From positions 1-16,040 of the forward strand of contig CAMNAB010000066.1 of assembly GCA_946530355.1 (NCBI GenBank): a stretch of DNA of 16,040 nt, read 5' to 3'. The DNA is from Firm-04 sp003446315. GTDB taxonomy: Bacteria; Bacillota; Clostridia; Oscillospirales; Ruminococcaceae. Within the stretch, counting starts at the first letter, position 1, and each line of letters opens with the position of its first letter. The notes beneath the pieces are model-generated. The model saw only the letters and a list, made by a program, of their open reading frames with translations. It was not told where the DNA came from and did not search any database. Made by a program: the position numbers and the translations under genes. Of the stretch, positions 1-7,241 are shown in pieces.

Positions 1-1562
1 GTCCGACCAATAACTGGATGGATCCGAAGGAAATGTATGCAAAGCTCACCCCGCTTTATGACGGCGTGATGAAGGGCAGAACCATGTATGTCATTCCGTA
101 CAGCATGGGCCCGATCGGTTCTCCGCTTGCAAAGGTCGGCGTTGAGGTTACTGATTCCATTTATGTTGTTCTGAATATGAATATCATGACCCGTATGGGC
201 ACCAAGGCTTTCGAGAATCTCGGCGATACTTCGAATGACTTCGTGCGCGGTCTGCACTCCAAGGCAGATGTTGATCCGGAAAACCGTTACATCGTACAGT
301 TCCCGGAAGACAACACCATCTGGTCAATCAATTCTGCATACGGCGGCAACGTTCTGCTCGGCAAGAAGTGCTTCGCGCTGCGTATCGCTTCCTATCAGGC
401 AAAGAACGAGGGCTGGATGGCAGAGCATATGCTGATTCTGGGTCTCCAGAAGCCGGACGGCGATACCAAGTACATCTGTGCAGCATTCCCGTCTGCATGC
501 GGCAAGACCAACCTCGCAATGCTGATTCCGCCGGAAGGCTACCGCAAGGCAGGCTACAAGGTCTTCACCGTTGGTGATGACATTGCATGGCTGAAGCCCG
601 GCCCGGACGGCAGACTGTATGCAATCAATCCGGAATCCGGCTTCTTCGGTGTTGCACCGGGAACAAACGAGAAGTCCAACTACAACGCGCTCGCATCCAC
701 CAAGAAGAATGCGATCTTCACCAACGTTGCACTGGACAACTCCGACAACACACCGTGGTGGGAATCCCTGACGAAAGAGCCGCCGGTTGATGCAACCGAG
801 TGGAAGGGCGCAAAGGTCAACGGCCCTGAGTATTGCGCACAGGTTGACGCAAACGGCAAGCACCTGACCCTTGCACATCCGAACAGCCGCTTCACCGCAC
901 CGGCAGAGAACTGCCCGTGCATCAGCCCTGAGTTCAACAATCCGCAGGGTGTTCCGATTTCTGCAATCATCTTCGGCGGCCGCCGTGCATCCACGACTCC
1001 GCTGGTATATCAGTCCTTCGACTGGACACACGGTACCTACATGGGTTCCGCAGTTTCTTCCGAGACAACCGCAGCAGCGACCGGTGCAGTCGGCGTTCTG
1101 CGTCATGACCCGATGGCAATGAAGCCGTTCATCGGTTACAATGTCGGTGACTACTGGGCACACTGGCTCGAAATGGGCGAGATCCTCGGCGACAAGGCAC
1201 CGAAGATCTTCAACGTCAACTGGTTCAAGAAGGACGCTGAAGGACACTTCATGTGGCCGGGCTTCGGCGACAACATGAGAGTCCTCGACTGGATCATCAA
1301 GCGCTGCGAAGGCACTGTTGATGCTGATGAAACCGCAATCGGTTACCTGCCGAAGCCGGAAGATATCAACATCGAAGGTCTTGAGGGCGAGGTTGATCTC
1401 GACCGGATGAAGGCTCTTCTCGCAGTTGACAAGGATCTCTGGAAGAAGGAGATCGCCGAGATGCGCAGATACTACAACGATGACATCAAGGCAAAGGGCG
1501 GCAAGATTCCGCAGGCTCTGTATGATGTTCTCGACAAGATCGAAGCAAATCTCAATAAGTAA
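1..1562 (+). CDS. pckG: Phosphoenolpyruvate carboxykinase (GTP), 5' end missing
   Basis: Interconverts oxaloacetate and PEP with GTP/GDP in the cytoplasm. In rumen-type ruminococci the enzyme is thought to run in the CO2-fixing direction towards succinate (inference). The frame is open to the window edge (first whole codon at 3, reading PTNNW before the Met at 18), so about 90 residues of the usual ~600 are missing and the Met at 18 is internal. Seen: the P-loop with the reactive cysteine, FPSACGKTN, at about 486-512; the metal-binding kinase-2 block VGDDIAW at about 571-591; GFFGVAPGTN; the nucleotide-binding FGGRRA near 973-990; and the C-terminal NWFKKDAEGHFMWPGFGDN block. These belong to the GTP family, not the ATP-type pckA usual in Bacilli. 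It ends in TAA and is followed by its own terminator; the neighbouring genes converge on it. Confidence 0.95.
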   Translation, partial: PTNNWMDPKEMYAKLTPLYDGVMKGRTMYVIPYSMGPIGSPLAKVGVEVTDSIYVVLNMNIMTRMGTKAFENLGDTSNDFVRGLHSKADVDPENRYIVQFPEDNTIWSINSAYGGNVLLGKKCFALRIASYQAKNEGWMAEHMLILGLQKPDGDTKYICAAFPSACGKTNLAMLIPPEGYRKAGYKVFTVGDDIAWLKPGPDGRLYAINPESGFFGVAPGTNEKSNYNALASTKKNAIFTNVALDNSDNTPWWESLTKEPPVDATEWKGAKVNGPEYCAQVDANGKHLTLAHPNSRFTAPAENCPCISPEFNNPQGVPISAIIFGGRRASTTPLVYQSFDWTHGTYMGSAVSSETTAAATGAVGVLRHDPMAMKPFIGYNVGDYWAHWLEMGEILGDKAPKIFNVNWFKKDAEGHFMWPGFGDNMRVLDWIIKRCEGTVDADETAIGYLPKPEDINIEGLEGEVDLDRMKALLAVDKDLWKKEIAEMRRYYNDDIKAKGGKIPQALYDVLDKIEANLNK

Positions 1563-1573
1563 GATCAACAAAG

Positions 1574-1604
1574 AGACTCCTCTGTTCGCAGGGGAGTCTT
1601 TTTT
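1574..1604 (+). terminator. Intrinsic terminator of the PEPCK gene
   Basis: A 9-bp stem (AGACTCCTC at 1574-1582 with GGGGAGTCT at 1591-1599, one G-U pair), an 8-nt loop and a run of six T (1599-1604), lying 12 bp after the PEPCK stop codon. Confidence 0.9.
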
Positions 1605-1610
1605 GTGGTG

Positions 1611-1648
1611 ACAAAAACAAATCCCGCCCGATTGATTTCGGACGGGAT
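1611..1648 (-). terminator. Intrinsic terminator of the folT-folC-proC unit
   Basis: Read on the minus strand, ATCCCGTCCG (1648-1639) pairs with CGGGCGGGAT (1630-1621) in a 10-bp stem with one U-G pair and an 8-nt loop, followed by TTGTTTTTG (1620-1612). It lies 4 bp past the stop of the YesL-like gene and stands back to back with the PEPCK terminator, as expected for convergent units. Confidence 0.88.
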
Positions 1649-1652
1649 ATTT

Positions 1653-2561
1653 TTATGAAATGACCTTTCCTTTTTTGGGTTTCTCGACCGGTGCAGGCGT
1701 TTCAGAGCCGCCGCGATCGGTAAAGAGGCGATCCTCGTCATCATTGGTGTGATCGTCTTCCGGATTCTGCTCACCGGAAGCCTCGTAATAGGGATTGATT
1801 ACATATTTCTGAATGACCGGATAATGCACAAACATCACGAGATAGCCGATGAACGCAGCCGGGAAGAAACTAAGCAGGAACATGAAATAGCTGTGGATAA
1901 AAATGAGCAGCACCATCAGACCGATCATAGCAGCCGCACCGAGCGTTGTAATGATGCACTGTTTGAGAGACAGCCCGACGAGCATAAACGCATTTTTGAG
2001 CACATTGCGCTTATTGAGCGTTGTAGCAGCCTGTAACGGCAGGATATAATAGTTCATAAAGAGCACGATCAGCGCAATGGCGAGTGAAATGCCATAGGGG
2101 ATATAGATGGCGCTGCTGCCGGATTCCAGAGCGATCTGCGGATAGACATAATATCCGGCGATGATCGAAGCGATCAGCACGGCATCAATGCACCAATAGA
2201 GGAGCGCGGCACCGAAATTATTCTTGAATCCTTTTTTGAATTCCTCACCGAAAAAGAACGGTTTATCGAGCACAATGAGCCGGAGAATGCGGGCGCAGCC
2301 TGCCATGACAGGCCCCTCAATGAGAAACTGCACGATGAGCAGAAAGATCGTCATAGCATTGGTGAATTTGTTATTGGTATCAATGTAGACAATCAACGAA
2401 AGAAACATCGGGATATGCAGCACAGAAAAAACAAGATTGAGGGTAATGAGTTTCCCGAAATTCCGGAACAGCAATTCCCAAAAGCGGAAGAAGGGCTTTT
2501 TTTTCGGAGCATTCGGATCAATACCCGGTCCGGCATTTTGCCAGCCTCTAAAGAGACTCAA
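1653..2561 (-). CDS. YesL/DUF624-like integral membrane protein
   Basis: Function unknown; DUF624 (YesL) proteins are polytopic membrane proteins, often found near carbohydrate transport genes. The N-terminus (MSLFRGWQNAGPGIDPNAPKKK, then an FFRFWELL...LITLNL segment) fits the family, followed by about six hydrophobic segments and a charged tail of about 45 residues rich in D, E and then K. I chose the TTG start at 2561 because a GAAAGGA motif (2578-2572) lies 10 nt upstream and homologues start at this point. An ATG at 2618 in frame would add 19 residues and overlap the upstream gene, without a good ribosome binding site. A GTG at 2570 is too close to the motif. It is the last gene of the folT unit, 34 bp after the SpoIIM-like gene, and is followed by a clear terminator. 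Confidence 0.7.
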   Translation of the reverse strand: MSLFRGWQNAGPGIDPNAPKKKPFFRFWELLFRNFGKLITLNLVFSVLHIPMFLSLIVYIDTNNKFTNAMTIFLLIVQFLIEGPVMAGCARILRLIVLDKPFFFGEEFKKGFKNNFGAALLYWCIDAVLIASIIAGYYVYPQIALESGSSAIYIPYGISLAIALIVLFMNYYILPLQAATTLNKRNVLKNAFMLVGLSLKQCIITTLGAAAMIGLMVLLIFIHSYFMFLLSFFPAAFIGYLVMFVHYPVIQKYVINPYYEASGEQNPEDDHTNDDEDRLFTDRGGSETPAPVEKPKKGKVIS

Positions 2562-2595
2562 ACGAAACACATCCTTTCGGTTGACAGAAAACGCA

Positions 2596-3234
2596 TTACA
2601 GCGTGAGTAAACGGTCATTGAGCTGCCAGAGCAGCAGCGTATGAAGCCCGGCAGCGCAAACAGAGAGCAGCGCCCATGTCAGCATACCGGTGAGATAGGC
2701 AGAGAGTGAACATGGCATTGCGGCATCAGATTGCGGATGCAGCAACAGCGTGGTCATATGATTTGCAAGCAGGAGCGCATCTTTAGCGGCACGACAAAGC
2801 AGCAGCGTGCTGAGGAATCCGAAGGGGAGCATCAGTACGGCAGCGATCACGATTCCGTCACGCACCGGAAACGTTACAAAGAGCTGTGCCGCAGCGCACC
2901 CGAAAGCGAACCCGCGGGAGAGCAAAAGTGCGAGTACGGTGCATTGACCGAACGCCGCGCAGCCGCTGAGCAGAATCCCGCCGAGCAGCAGCAAAACGGG
3001 GCAGAGCGCCTGCAAAAAGACCGCACGCAGTGAGCGCATCGCGTCAGAGACAGCCAGTCCCTGCGTGAAAACGGAAATGTCCGGCAGCATCCCGCGGCTT
3101 TGCAGAAACGCGCCGAGACAGATACCGGCGAAAGACCAGCACATGAGCAGCCTGACAGGATCCGGCAGCCGGAATGTCAGACGGCTTGTCCTTGCGGACA
3201 TCGTATGATACAGCAGATGAGACATAGATTTCAT
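2596..3234 (-). CDS. Polytopic membrane protein, SpoIIM-like
   Basis: A 212-residue protein with five or six hydrophobic stretches. The central part (F-x-x-L-CPVLLLLGG...G-x-AAFGQ...LLLSRGFAFGCAAAQLF) resembles the stage II sporulation protein M pattern, in which a small-residue loop precedes an 'RGF..G' helix. SpoIIM belongs to the DMP peptidoglycan-hydrolase complex that drives engulfment. The likeness is seen by eye only and may reflect general composition, so the name is tentative. I chose the ATG at 3234 because GGAGGG (3246-3241) then has a 6-nt spacer; the ATG at 3240 directly touches that motif. The gene follows proC by 46 bp, with a small hairpin in the gap, and precedes the YesL-like gene. 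Confidence 0.5.
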   Translation of the reverse strand: MKSMSHLLYHTMSARTSRLTFRLPDPVRLLMCWSFAGICLGAFLQSRGMLPDISVFTQGLAVSDAMRSLRAVFLQALCPVLLLLGGILLSGCAAFGQCTVLALLLSRGFAFGCAAAQLFVTFPVRDGIVIAAVLMLPFGFLSTLLLCRAAKDALLLANHMTTLLLHPQSDAAMPCSLSAYLTGMLTWALLSVCAAGLHTLLLWQLNDRLLTL

Positions 3235-3280
3235 AAGCATCCCTCCGCAGTATCATATGCGGACATGCGCAAAAATAGAA

Positions 3281-4105
3281 TCAGGGACGTTCCGCACCGG
3301 CGAGCGCATAAGCGCGGTTGGTGCAATGTTCGCAGCAATCGGATACAGCGGCGGTGAGGTCATGTGCATAGAGCTGATCGAGTCCGGCGAGTGTTGTGCC
3401 GCCGGGAGAGGAGACCATCTTGATCAGTTCGTCGATGGAATAACCGGAATCGGTCATCATTTTTGCAGAACCGATCATTGCCTGTGCAAAGAGGCGGAGT
3501 GCCGCGCCGTCATCGAGTCCTTCTTTCTTTGCGAAATCGAGGAAGCCCTTTGCATAGAGATAGAGGAAAGCAGGGCTGGAGCTGTTGACAGCAATGATCT
3601 CGCGCATTTTATTTTCCGGAATTTCCTCAGCGATGCCGCAGGTAGCGAACATCTGCATGGCAAGCTGAAATTCGTCATCGGTGATGCCGTCGCATTTTGC
3701 GAGTGCCGTTGCGCCAAGACCGAGCATCAGCGGCGTATTGGGCATGCAGAGGATAATGCGCGCATCGGGGATCGTATGGGAACGAATAAACTCCGCAGAG
3801 ATACCGGCGCAGATCGAAATGATGACCTGTTCCTTGCGGATGGTGAGCTGATCGAGCACATCGCCCAGCACCTGCGGCTTGACGGCAAGCACGAGGAAAT
3901 CGGAAGCATCTGCGAGCGCCTGTTCAGAAGCGGCAGGCGCAACGCCGCAGTCTTCGAGTTTCCGGAGCTGATCGGCATTTTTATCATAGGAGAGGATTTT
4001 GCTGACAGCGCCGTTTTTGCAAAGATCAGAAGCGGAGATGCCGCGCATCATAGCGGTGCCCATATTGCCGGCACCGAGAAAACCGAGTGTGATTTGTTGA
4101 TTCAT
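3281..4105 (-). CDS. proC: Pyrroline-5-carboxylate reductase
   Basis: Reduces pyrroline-5-carboxylate to L-proline with NAD(P)H, the last step of proline synthesis. The 274-residue length is normal. Seen: the Rossmann motif GFLGAGNMG (8-16), AVKPQ (74-78), MPNTP (121-125) and the C-terminal SSPGGTT signature (232-238). The usual S-G-S/G-x-PAY segment of the dimer domain reads NSSSPAF (174-180), a mild variation. The start is fixed by an AAAGGA motif 8 nt upstream, and its ATG shares ATGA with the folC stop, so translation is probably coupled. No other proline gene is nearby. Its position in a THF-switched folate unit is the odd feature: P5C reductase oxidises NAD(P)H, as do folate reductions, but no direct link can be claimed. 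Confidence 0.95.
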   Translation of the reverse strand: MNQQITLGFLGAGNMGTAMMRGISASDLCKNGAVSKILSYDKNADQLRKLEDCGVAPAASEQALADASDFLVLAVKPQVLGDVLDQLTIRKEQVIISICAGISAEFIRSHTIPDARIILCMPNTPLMLGLGATALAKCDGITDDEFQLAMQMFATCGIAEEIPENKMREIIAVNSSSPAFLYLYAKGFLDFAKKEGLDDGAALRLFAQAMIGSAKMMTDSGYSIDELIKMVSSPGGTTLAGLDQLYAHDLTAAVSDCCEHCTNRAYALAGAERP

Positions 4106-5373
4106 GGCAGAATTCCTTTCTTTGTCAGGGCATCGCAGAAAGCATCATAGAGATAGAGCGAACCGAGACCGATAACGGGATGACCGGAGTCGCATGCACC
4201 GCTGACCGCCTGCAAAACGGAATCGCAGGGGACAGCAGGGATGCCGGCAGCGCGGAAGACATCAGCGAGCTGCGCGGCGGAAAGCGCACGGGGATTATCC
4301 GGCGTAACGGTAAAGATTTGATTTGCAAGCGGGGCGAGCAGTGCGGGATACTGTTCAAACGCCTTATCCGCCATCACACCGATGACGAACGAGAGGGAAC
4401 GGTTTTCGCCGAAAAACTGCGTCAAAGCAGAGACAGCAGCCTGCATGCCGTCGGGATTATGTGCACCGTCAAACATGACAACGGGCTGTTTTGCGAGCAA
4501 TTCCATACGACCGCGCCAGCGGCAGTCAGCGAGTCCGTTCCGCACAGCGTCATCTGAGATCTGCAAGCCCTGATCGCGTAATAGGGAGACAGCCCGCAGC
4601 ACGATGGCAGCATTTTCGGGCTGATAAGTACCGGGAAGACCGAGGTGCAGCTTATCGAAAGCCGGACTGAAACAGTCTGTACCTTCCGGAGACATTCTTA
4701 TGATTTCAGGCGGTGTATCGGGGAAATACAGCGCACTGTGCATTTTTTCGGCATAAGCACGAATGACCTGCACCACATCCGGATCAGAGCACCCGGTCAG
4801 AACGGGGCAATCCTGCTTGATGATCCCGGCTTTATGGGCAGCGATCTCCGGCAGAGAGCTGCCGAGAAACGCGCAGTGATCGAGCCGGACATTGGTAATT
4901 ACCGAGAGCAAGGGATGCGCAATGACATTGGTGCAGTCGGAGTCGCCGCCCATACAGCACTCAATGACAGCGATCTGACAATGCTGCTGCCGGAAGACTG
5001 TAAAAGCAGCCGCCGCAAGGATCTCGAATTCCGTGGGCAGGTCGTCCATTTGTTCTGCACAGGCATGCACTTCGGAGATTGCCTGTGCAAAGACATCCGG
5101 CGGCACGGGGATGCCGCCGATCTGAAAATAGTCAAAAGGGGAGCGCAAGGCAGGGGAAGCGAAATGACCGGTCACATAACCGGCTTTCCGGAGCACGGCA
5201 GCGAGCATAGCGCCGACGGAACCTTTCCCGTTCGTGCCGGAAATATGAATGGTTTGATAGGCATTCTGGGGCATTCCAAGCCTTGCGGTCAATTCAGAAA
5301 CGCGCTCCAGACCGAGCTTATAGCCGCGGCTGGCAGCCTGCCTGAGATAGCAGAGCGCTTCGGAAGCATTCAT
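4102..5373 (-). CDS. folC: Folylpolyglutamate synthase / dihydrofolate synthase family
   Basis: Adds glutamates to reduced folates (and in bifunctional members joins glutamate to dihydropteroate), which traps folate in the cell. The protein has 423 residues, normal for the family. Seen: the P-loop HISGTNGKGS (43-52), the KAGIIK segment (181-186) with the lysine usually carbamylated, GTYQPENA (248-255), WRGRMELL (286-293) and the Mur-ligase DGAHNPDG motif (302-309). Two blocks differ from the textbook pattern: the SPHL block reads SPAL (73-76), and the E-x-GLGGRLDATN block reads ECCMGGDSDCTN (138-149), lacking the arginine. Both ends overlap neighbours by ATGA, with folT upstream and proC downstream, a strongly coupled operon. 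Pairing with the folate transporter folT supports polyglutamylation of imported folate as the main role. Confidence 0.93.
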   Translation of the reverse strand: MNASEALCYLRQAASRGYKLGLERVSELTARLGMPQNAYQTIHISGTNGKGSVGAMLAAVLRKAGYVTGHFASPALRSPFDYFQIGGIPVPPDVFAQAISEVHACAEQMDDLPTEFEILAAAAFTVFRQQHCQIAVIECCMGGDSDCTNVIAHPLLSVITNVRLDHCAFLGSSLPEIAAHKAGIIKQDCPVLTGCSDPDVVQVIRAYAEKMHSALYFPDTPPEIIRMSPEGTDCFSPAFDKLHLGLPGTYQPENAAIVLRAVSLLRDQGLQISDDAVRNGLADCRWRGRMELLAKQPVVMFDGAHNPDGMQAAVSALTQFFGENRSLSFVIGVMADKAFEQYPALLAPLANQIFTVTPDNPRALSAAQLADVFRAAGIPAVPCDSVLQAVSGACDSGHPVIGLGSLYLYDAFCDALTKKGILP

Positions 5374-5927
5374 TTTTTATTCAGCCTTTCGATCTGCGCA
5401 GCGAAGGGTTTATTCATCAGCAGCGCAGTAATGATAAGCGTTTCGACAGAGCCGATCACGATATACAGCGGCACGCGGAGCATGACCTGCGGCAGGGTAT
5501 AGTGAAAATAGAGCACCAGACCTGCTGTTTTGACGATCATAGAACCGATGCAGTGTGCACCGAGCACGGTGAGCAGATTCCGGATCAGACCGGGCATCTG
5601 CGGAAAGCGGATATCCGGAACGGTGCGGAAGAGCAGACCTGCGACCAGACCGACGCAGCCTGCACCGAGGGTAATGATGGGGTTAATAGAATAACCGACC
5701 ATCAGGCAGCCGACGAGGTCAGCGAGGACACCGGTCAGAAAGCCGGCAGGCGCACCGAGGAACATACCTGCCATGAGGATCGGGAGATTCTCAAAGCTGA
5801 TGCGGAATGGCCCTGCATTAAAAGCGAGAAACTTGCCGAAGATGATGCTCATAGCAGCGAGCATCGCCATGATCGTGAGGACGCGCACATCCTTGAGCGC
5901 AGCGGTGGAAGAACGAACATTTTTCAT
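5370..5927 (-). CDS. folT: Folate ECF transporter S component
   Basis: A membrane protein of 185 residues that binds folate and works with the shared ECF module (EcfA, EcfA', EcfT), which is not in this window. Seen: a short cytoplasmic N-terminus, an LTIMAMLAAMSIIFGKF first helix, then FRISFENLPILMAGMFLGAPAGFLTGVLADLVG, the typical S-component layout with the G-P/A-x-x-G turn and 'D-L-x-G', and about six hydrophobic segments in all. The ATG at 5927 is chosen because AAAGGAGTG (5943-5935) lies 7 nt upstream; an in-frame ATG at 5963 has no such site and would run into the regulatory hairpin. The folate specificity is supported independently by the THF riboswitch in its leader and by folC immediately downstream. 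Confidence 0.92.
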   Translation of the reverse strand: MKNVRSSTAALKDVRVLTIMAMLAAMSIIFGKFLAFNAGPFRISFENLPILMAGMFLGAPAGFLTGVLADLVGCLMVGYSINPIITLGAGCVGLVAGLLFRTVPDIRFPQMPGLIRNLLTVLGAHCIGSMIVKTAGLVLYFHYTLPQVMLRVPLYIVIGSVETLIITALLMNKPFAAQIERLNKK

Positions 5928-5934
5928 AATAAAA

Positions 5935-5989
5935 CACTCCTTTGTACAATAAACTGAATGCACAAAGGAGTGATGAGATTCCCTTATGC
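5935..5989 (-). promoter_or_regulatory. Expression platform: SD-sequestering hairpin and competing hairpin
   Basis: On the minus-strand transcript, CACTCCTTTGTGCA (5972-5959) pairs with TGTACAAAGGAGTG (5948-5935) in a 14-bp helix with a single G-U pair and a 10-nt loop. It buries the whole folT Shine-Dalgarno sequence, which lies 7 nt before the ATG. Just upstream, GCATAAGGGA (5989-5980) can pair with TCCTTTGTGC (5969-5960) in a 10-bp helix with two wobble pairs and a 10-nt loop, which uses up the anti-SD arm and frees the SD. The two folds exclude each other. The pairings are read directly from the sequence; the switching role is inferred. Confidence 0.8.
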
Positions 5990-5990
5990 C

Positions 5991-6090
5991 TCAGCGGGAT
6001 GCGAAAGCCTTACCGCAAACGCAGCGCGTTTTTCGTCCGCACGGCAACTCCCCGTCCGCACGGCACTTTACGCAAGGCTTCCTACTCTGA
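5991..6090 (-). promoter_or_regulatory. Tetrahydrofolate (THF) riboswitch aptamer, folT leader
   Basis: Read on the minus strand: P1 TCAG (6090-6087) with CTGA (5994-5991); then GAGTAGG; P2 AAGCCTT (6080-6074) with AAGGCTT (6011-6005), perfect; the conserved GCGTAAAGTGCC core; P3 CCGTGCGG (6063-6056) with a second CCGTGCGG (6044-6037), 8 bp with two wobbles; an 11-nt loop ACGGGGAGTTG; the ACGAA joint; a small AAACGC/GCGTTT hairpin (6031-6017); GCGGT; then CGCATCCCG. CGGGG in the P3 loop can pair with TCCCG before the 3' P1 strand, the known L3-J2/1 pseudoknot. Every landmark and loop length matches the published folT-leader THF aptamer as I recall it. The position before folT/folC agrees. A covariance search with the Rfam THF model would settle it. 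Confidence 0.92.
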
Positions 6091-6110
6091 CGCAGGATCG
6101 GGATCCTGCG
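6091..6110 (-). other. Hairpin between pfkA and the THF riboswitch
   Basis: A perfect inverted repeat (CGCAGGAT...ATCCTGCG, 8 bp, 4-nt loop) begins 20 bp after the pfkA stop codon and abuts the riboswitch P1. No T-run follows in either direction, so it is not a standard intrinsic terminator. It could protect the pfkA mRNA 3' end or fold in competition with an extended P1. No convincing promoter for folT lies between pfkA and the aptamer, so read-through from pfkA is possible. Confidence 0.55.
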
Positions 6111-6130
6111 CGGCATACATAACGGATATA

Positions 6131-7090
6131 TCAGATGCTGATGACTTTTGTGAGGTCGTAGATATCGTCATCGAACGGTTTTGTCATCTTGAGGGCTTCC
6201 TGGATGTCATAGTCCACGAGCTTCGTGCCGCGGATACCGACAACGCGGTTGCCGATGCCTTTTTCGAGCAGATTGACGGCATAGTTACCCATCTGGCTGG
6301 CGAGCACTCTGTCGCGCACAGTCGGAGAACCGCCGCGCTGGACATGACCGAGGATGGTTGCTCTGGATTCGATACCGGTTTCCTTCTCGATGCGCTCAGC
6401 GATCTCAACGGAGTGACCGACACCCTCAGCAACGATGATGATGAAGTTCTGCTTGCCGATCTTGCGGCTTTCCTGCATCTTGCAGATGATCTCGCCGAGA
6501 TCATAGGGCTTTTCGGGGCAAAGAACTTCGACAGCGCCGCAGGCAACAGCGGTATTGACAGCGATATAGCCTGCGCCTCTGCCCATGACTTCCACAACGG
6601 AGCAGCGGTCATGGCTGTGGCTGGTATCGCGCAGCTTATCGACAAGTTCCACAACAGTATTCATTGCAGTATCATAACCGATTGTGAAATCAGTGCTGGA
6701 GATATCGTTGTCGATGGTACCGGGAAGACCGATGGTCGGGATACCGTGTGCAGAGAGATCGCCTGCACCGCGGTAGGAGCCGTCGCCGCCGATGACGACC
6801 AGACCCTCAATGCCCATATCATGACATGCCTGTACGCCCTTGAGCACACCGGCTTCGTCCTTAAATTCTTTACAGCGTGCAGAAAAGAGCTTCGTACCGC
6901 CGCGCTGGATGATGGAAGACACAGAACGCGCATCCATCTCGTACATATCGTGGTTCAGCAGACCGTTATAACCTCTGTTGATTCCGACGACCGTCATACC
7001 CTTATAGATACCGGTACGAACGACTGCACGGATTGCTGCATTCATGCCCGGCGCATCGCCGCCGCTGGTGAGAACACCGATTCGTTTCAT
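6131..7090 (-). CDS. pfkA: ATP-dependent 6-phosphofructokinase
   Basis: Phosphorylates fructose 6-phosphate to fructose 1,6-bisphosphate, the committed step of glycolysis, in the cytoplasm as a tetramer. It has 319 residues, the same as the E. coli PfkA class. Seen: the N-terminal nucleotide motif LTSGGDAPGMN (7-17), IGGDGSYRGA (100-109) and LPGTIDND (122-129) with the catalytic Asp127, MGRGAGYIA, and HVQRGGSPT near the effector/sugar site. Gly104 and Gly124 are both present; these are the positions that change to Asp and Lys in pyrophosphate-dependent enzymes, so ATP is the expected donor. The ATG is preceded by GAGGAG 10 nt upstream and by a good sigma-A promoter, so the gene can be transcribed on its own. 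Downstream there is only a hairpin without a T-run. Confidence 0.97.
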   Translation of the reverse strand: MKRIGVLTSGGDAPGMNAAIRAVVRTGIYKGMTVVGINRGYNGLLNHDMYEMDARSVSSIIQRGGTKLFSARCKEFKDEAGVLKGVQACHDMGIEGLVVIGGDGSYRGAGDLSAHGIPTIGLPGTIDNDISSTDFTIGYDTAMNTVVELVDKLRDTSHSHDRCSVVEVMGRGAGYIAVNTAVACGAVEVLCPEKPYDLGEIICKMQESRKIGKQNFIIIVAEGVGHSVEIAERIEKETGIESRATILGHVQRGGSPTVRDRVLASQMGNYAVNLLEKGIGNRVVGIRGTKLVDYDIQEALKMTKPFDDDIYDLTKVISI

Positions 7091-7173
7091 AGCTTTTTTC
7101 CTCCTCTTAATTCCATGCCGTGCGAGAGGTGCGCGGCATCATCCTTTTACTCGTGCATAATCTGCCGATTATT

Positions 7174-7202
7174 ATTTTACTACTTTTTTCTCGTTTCGTC
7201 AA
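7174..7202 (-). promoter_or_regulatory. Sigma-A promoter of pfkA
   Basis: TTGACG (7202-7197), a 17-bp spacer, then TAAAAT (7179-7174) on the minus strand. Transcription would begin near 7167, giving a leader of about 75 nt that contains a weak 6-bp inverted repeat (ATGCCG/CGGCAT, 7139-7115) ahead of the GAGGAG site. Confidence 0.75.
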
Positions 7203-7241
7203 GGGGGTACGGCGGGATTTTACGCAACGTACACAATTTAT

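Noticed and set aside
3257..4150. Open frame of 297 codons on the plus strand opposite proC
   Set aside because: proC on the minus strand has every family motif and an operon position; the plus-strand product has no recognisable domain.
5942..5954. TGTACAATAAAC shared between the folT leader and 9499-9510
   Set aside because: In the folT leader these bases are explained by the SD-sequestering arm; a single 12-base match between AT-rich intergenic regions is weak evidence for a common operator.
6037..6063. Short direct repeat CCGCACGG twice, looking like a repeat element
   Set aside because: The two copies are the self-complementary arms of riboswitch helix P3.
6110..6160. Promoter for folT inside the end of pfkA
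   Set aside because: Only weak -10-like hexamers (TATGTA, GATATA) occur and none has an acceptable -35 partner.
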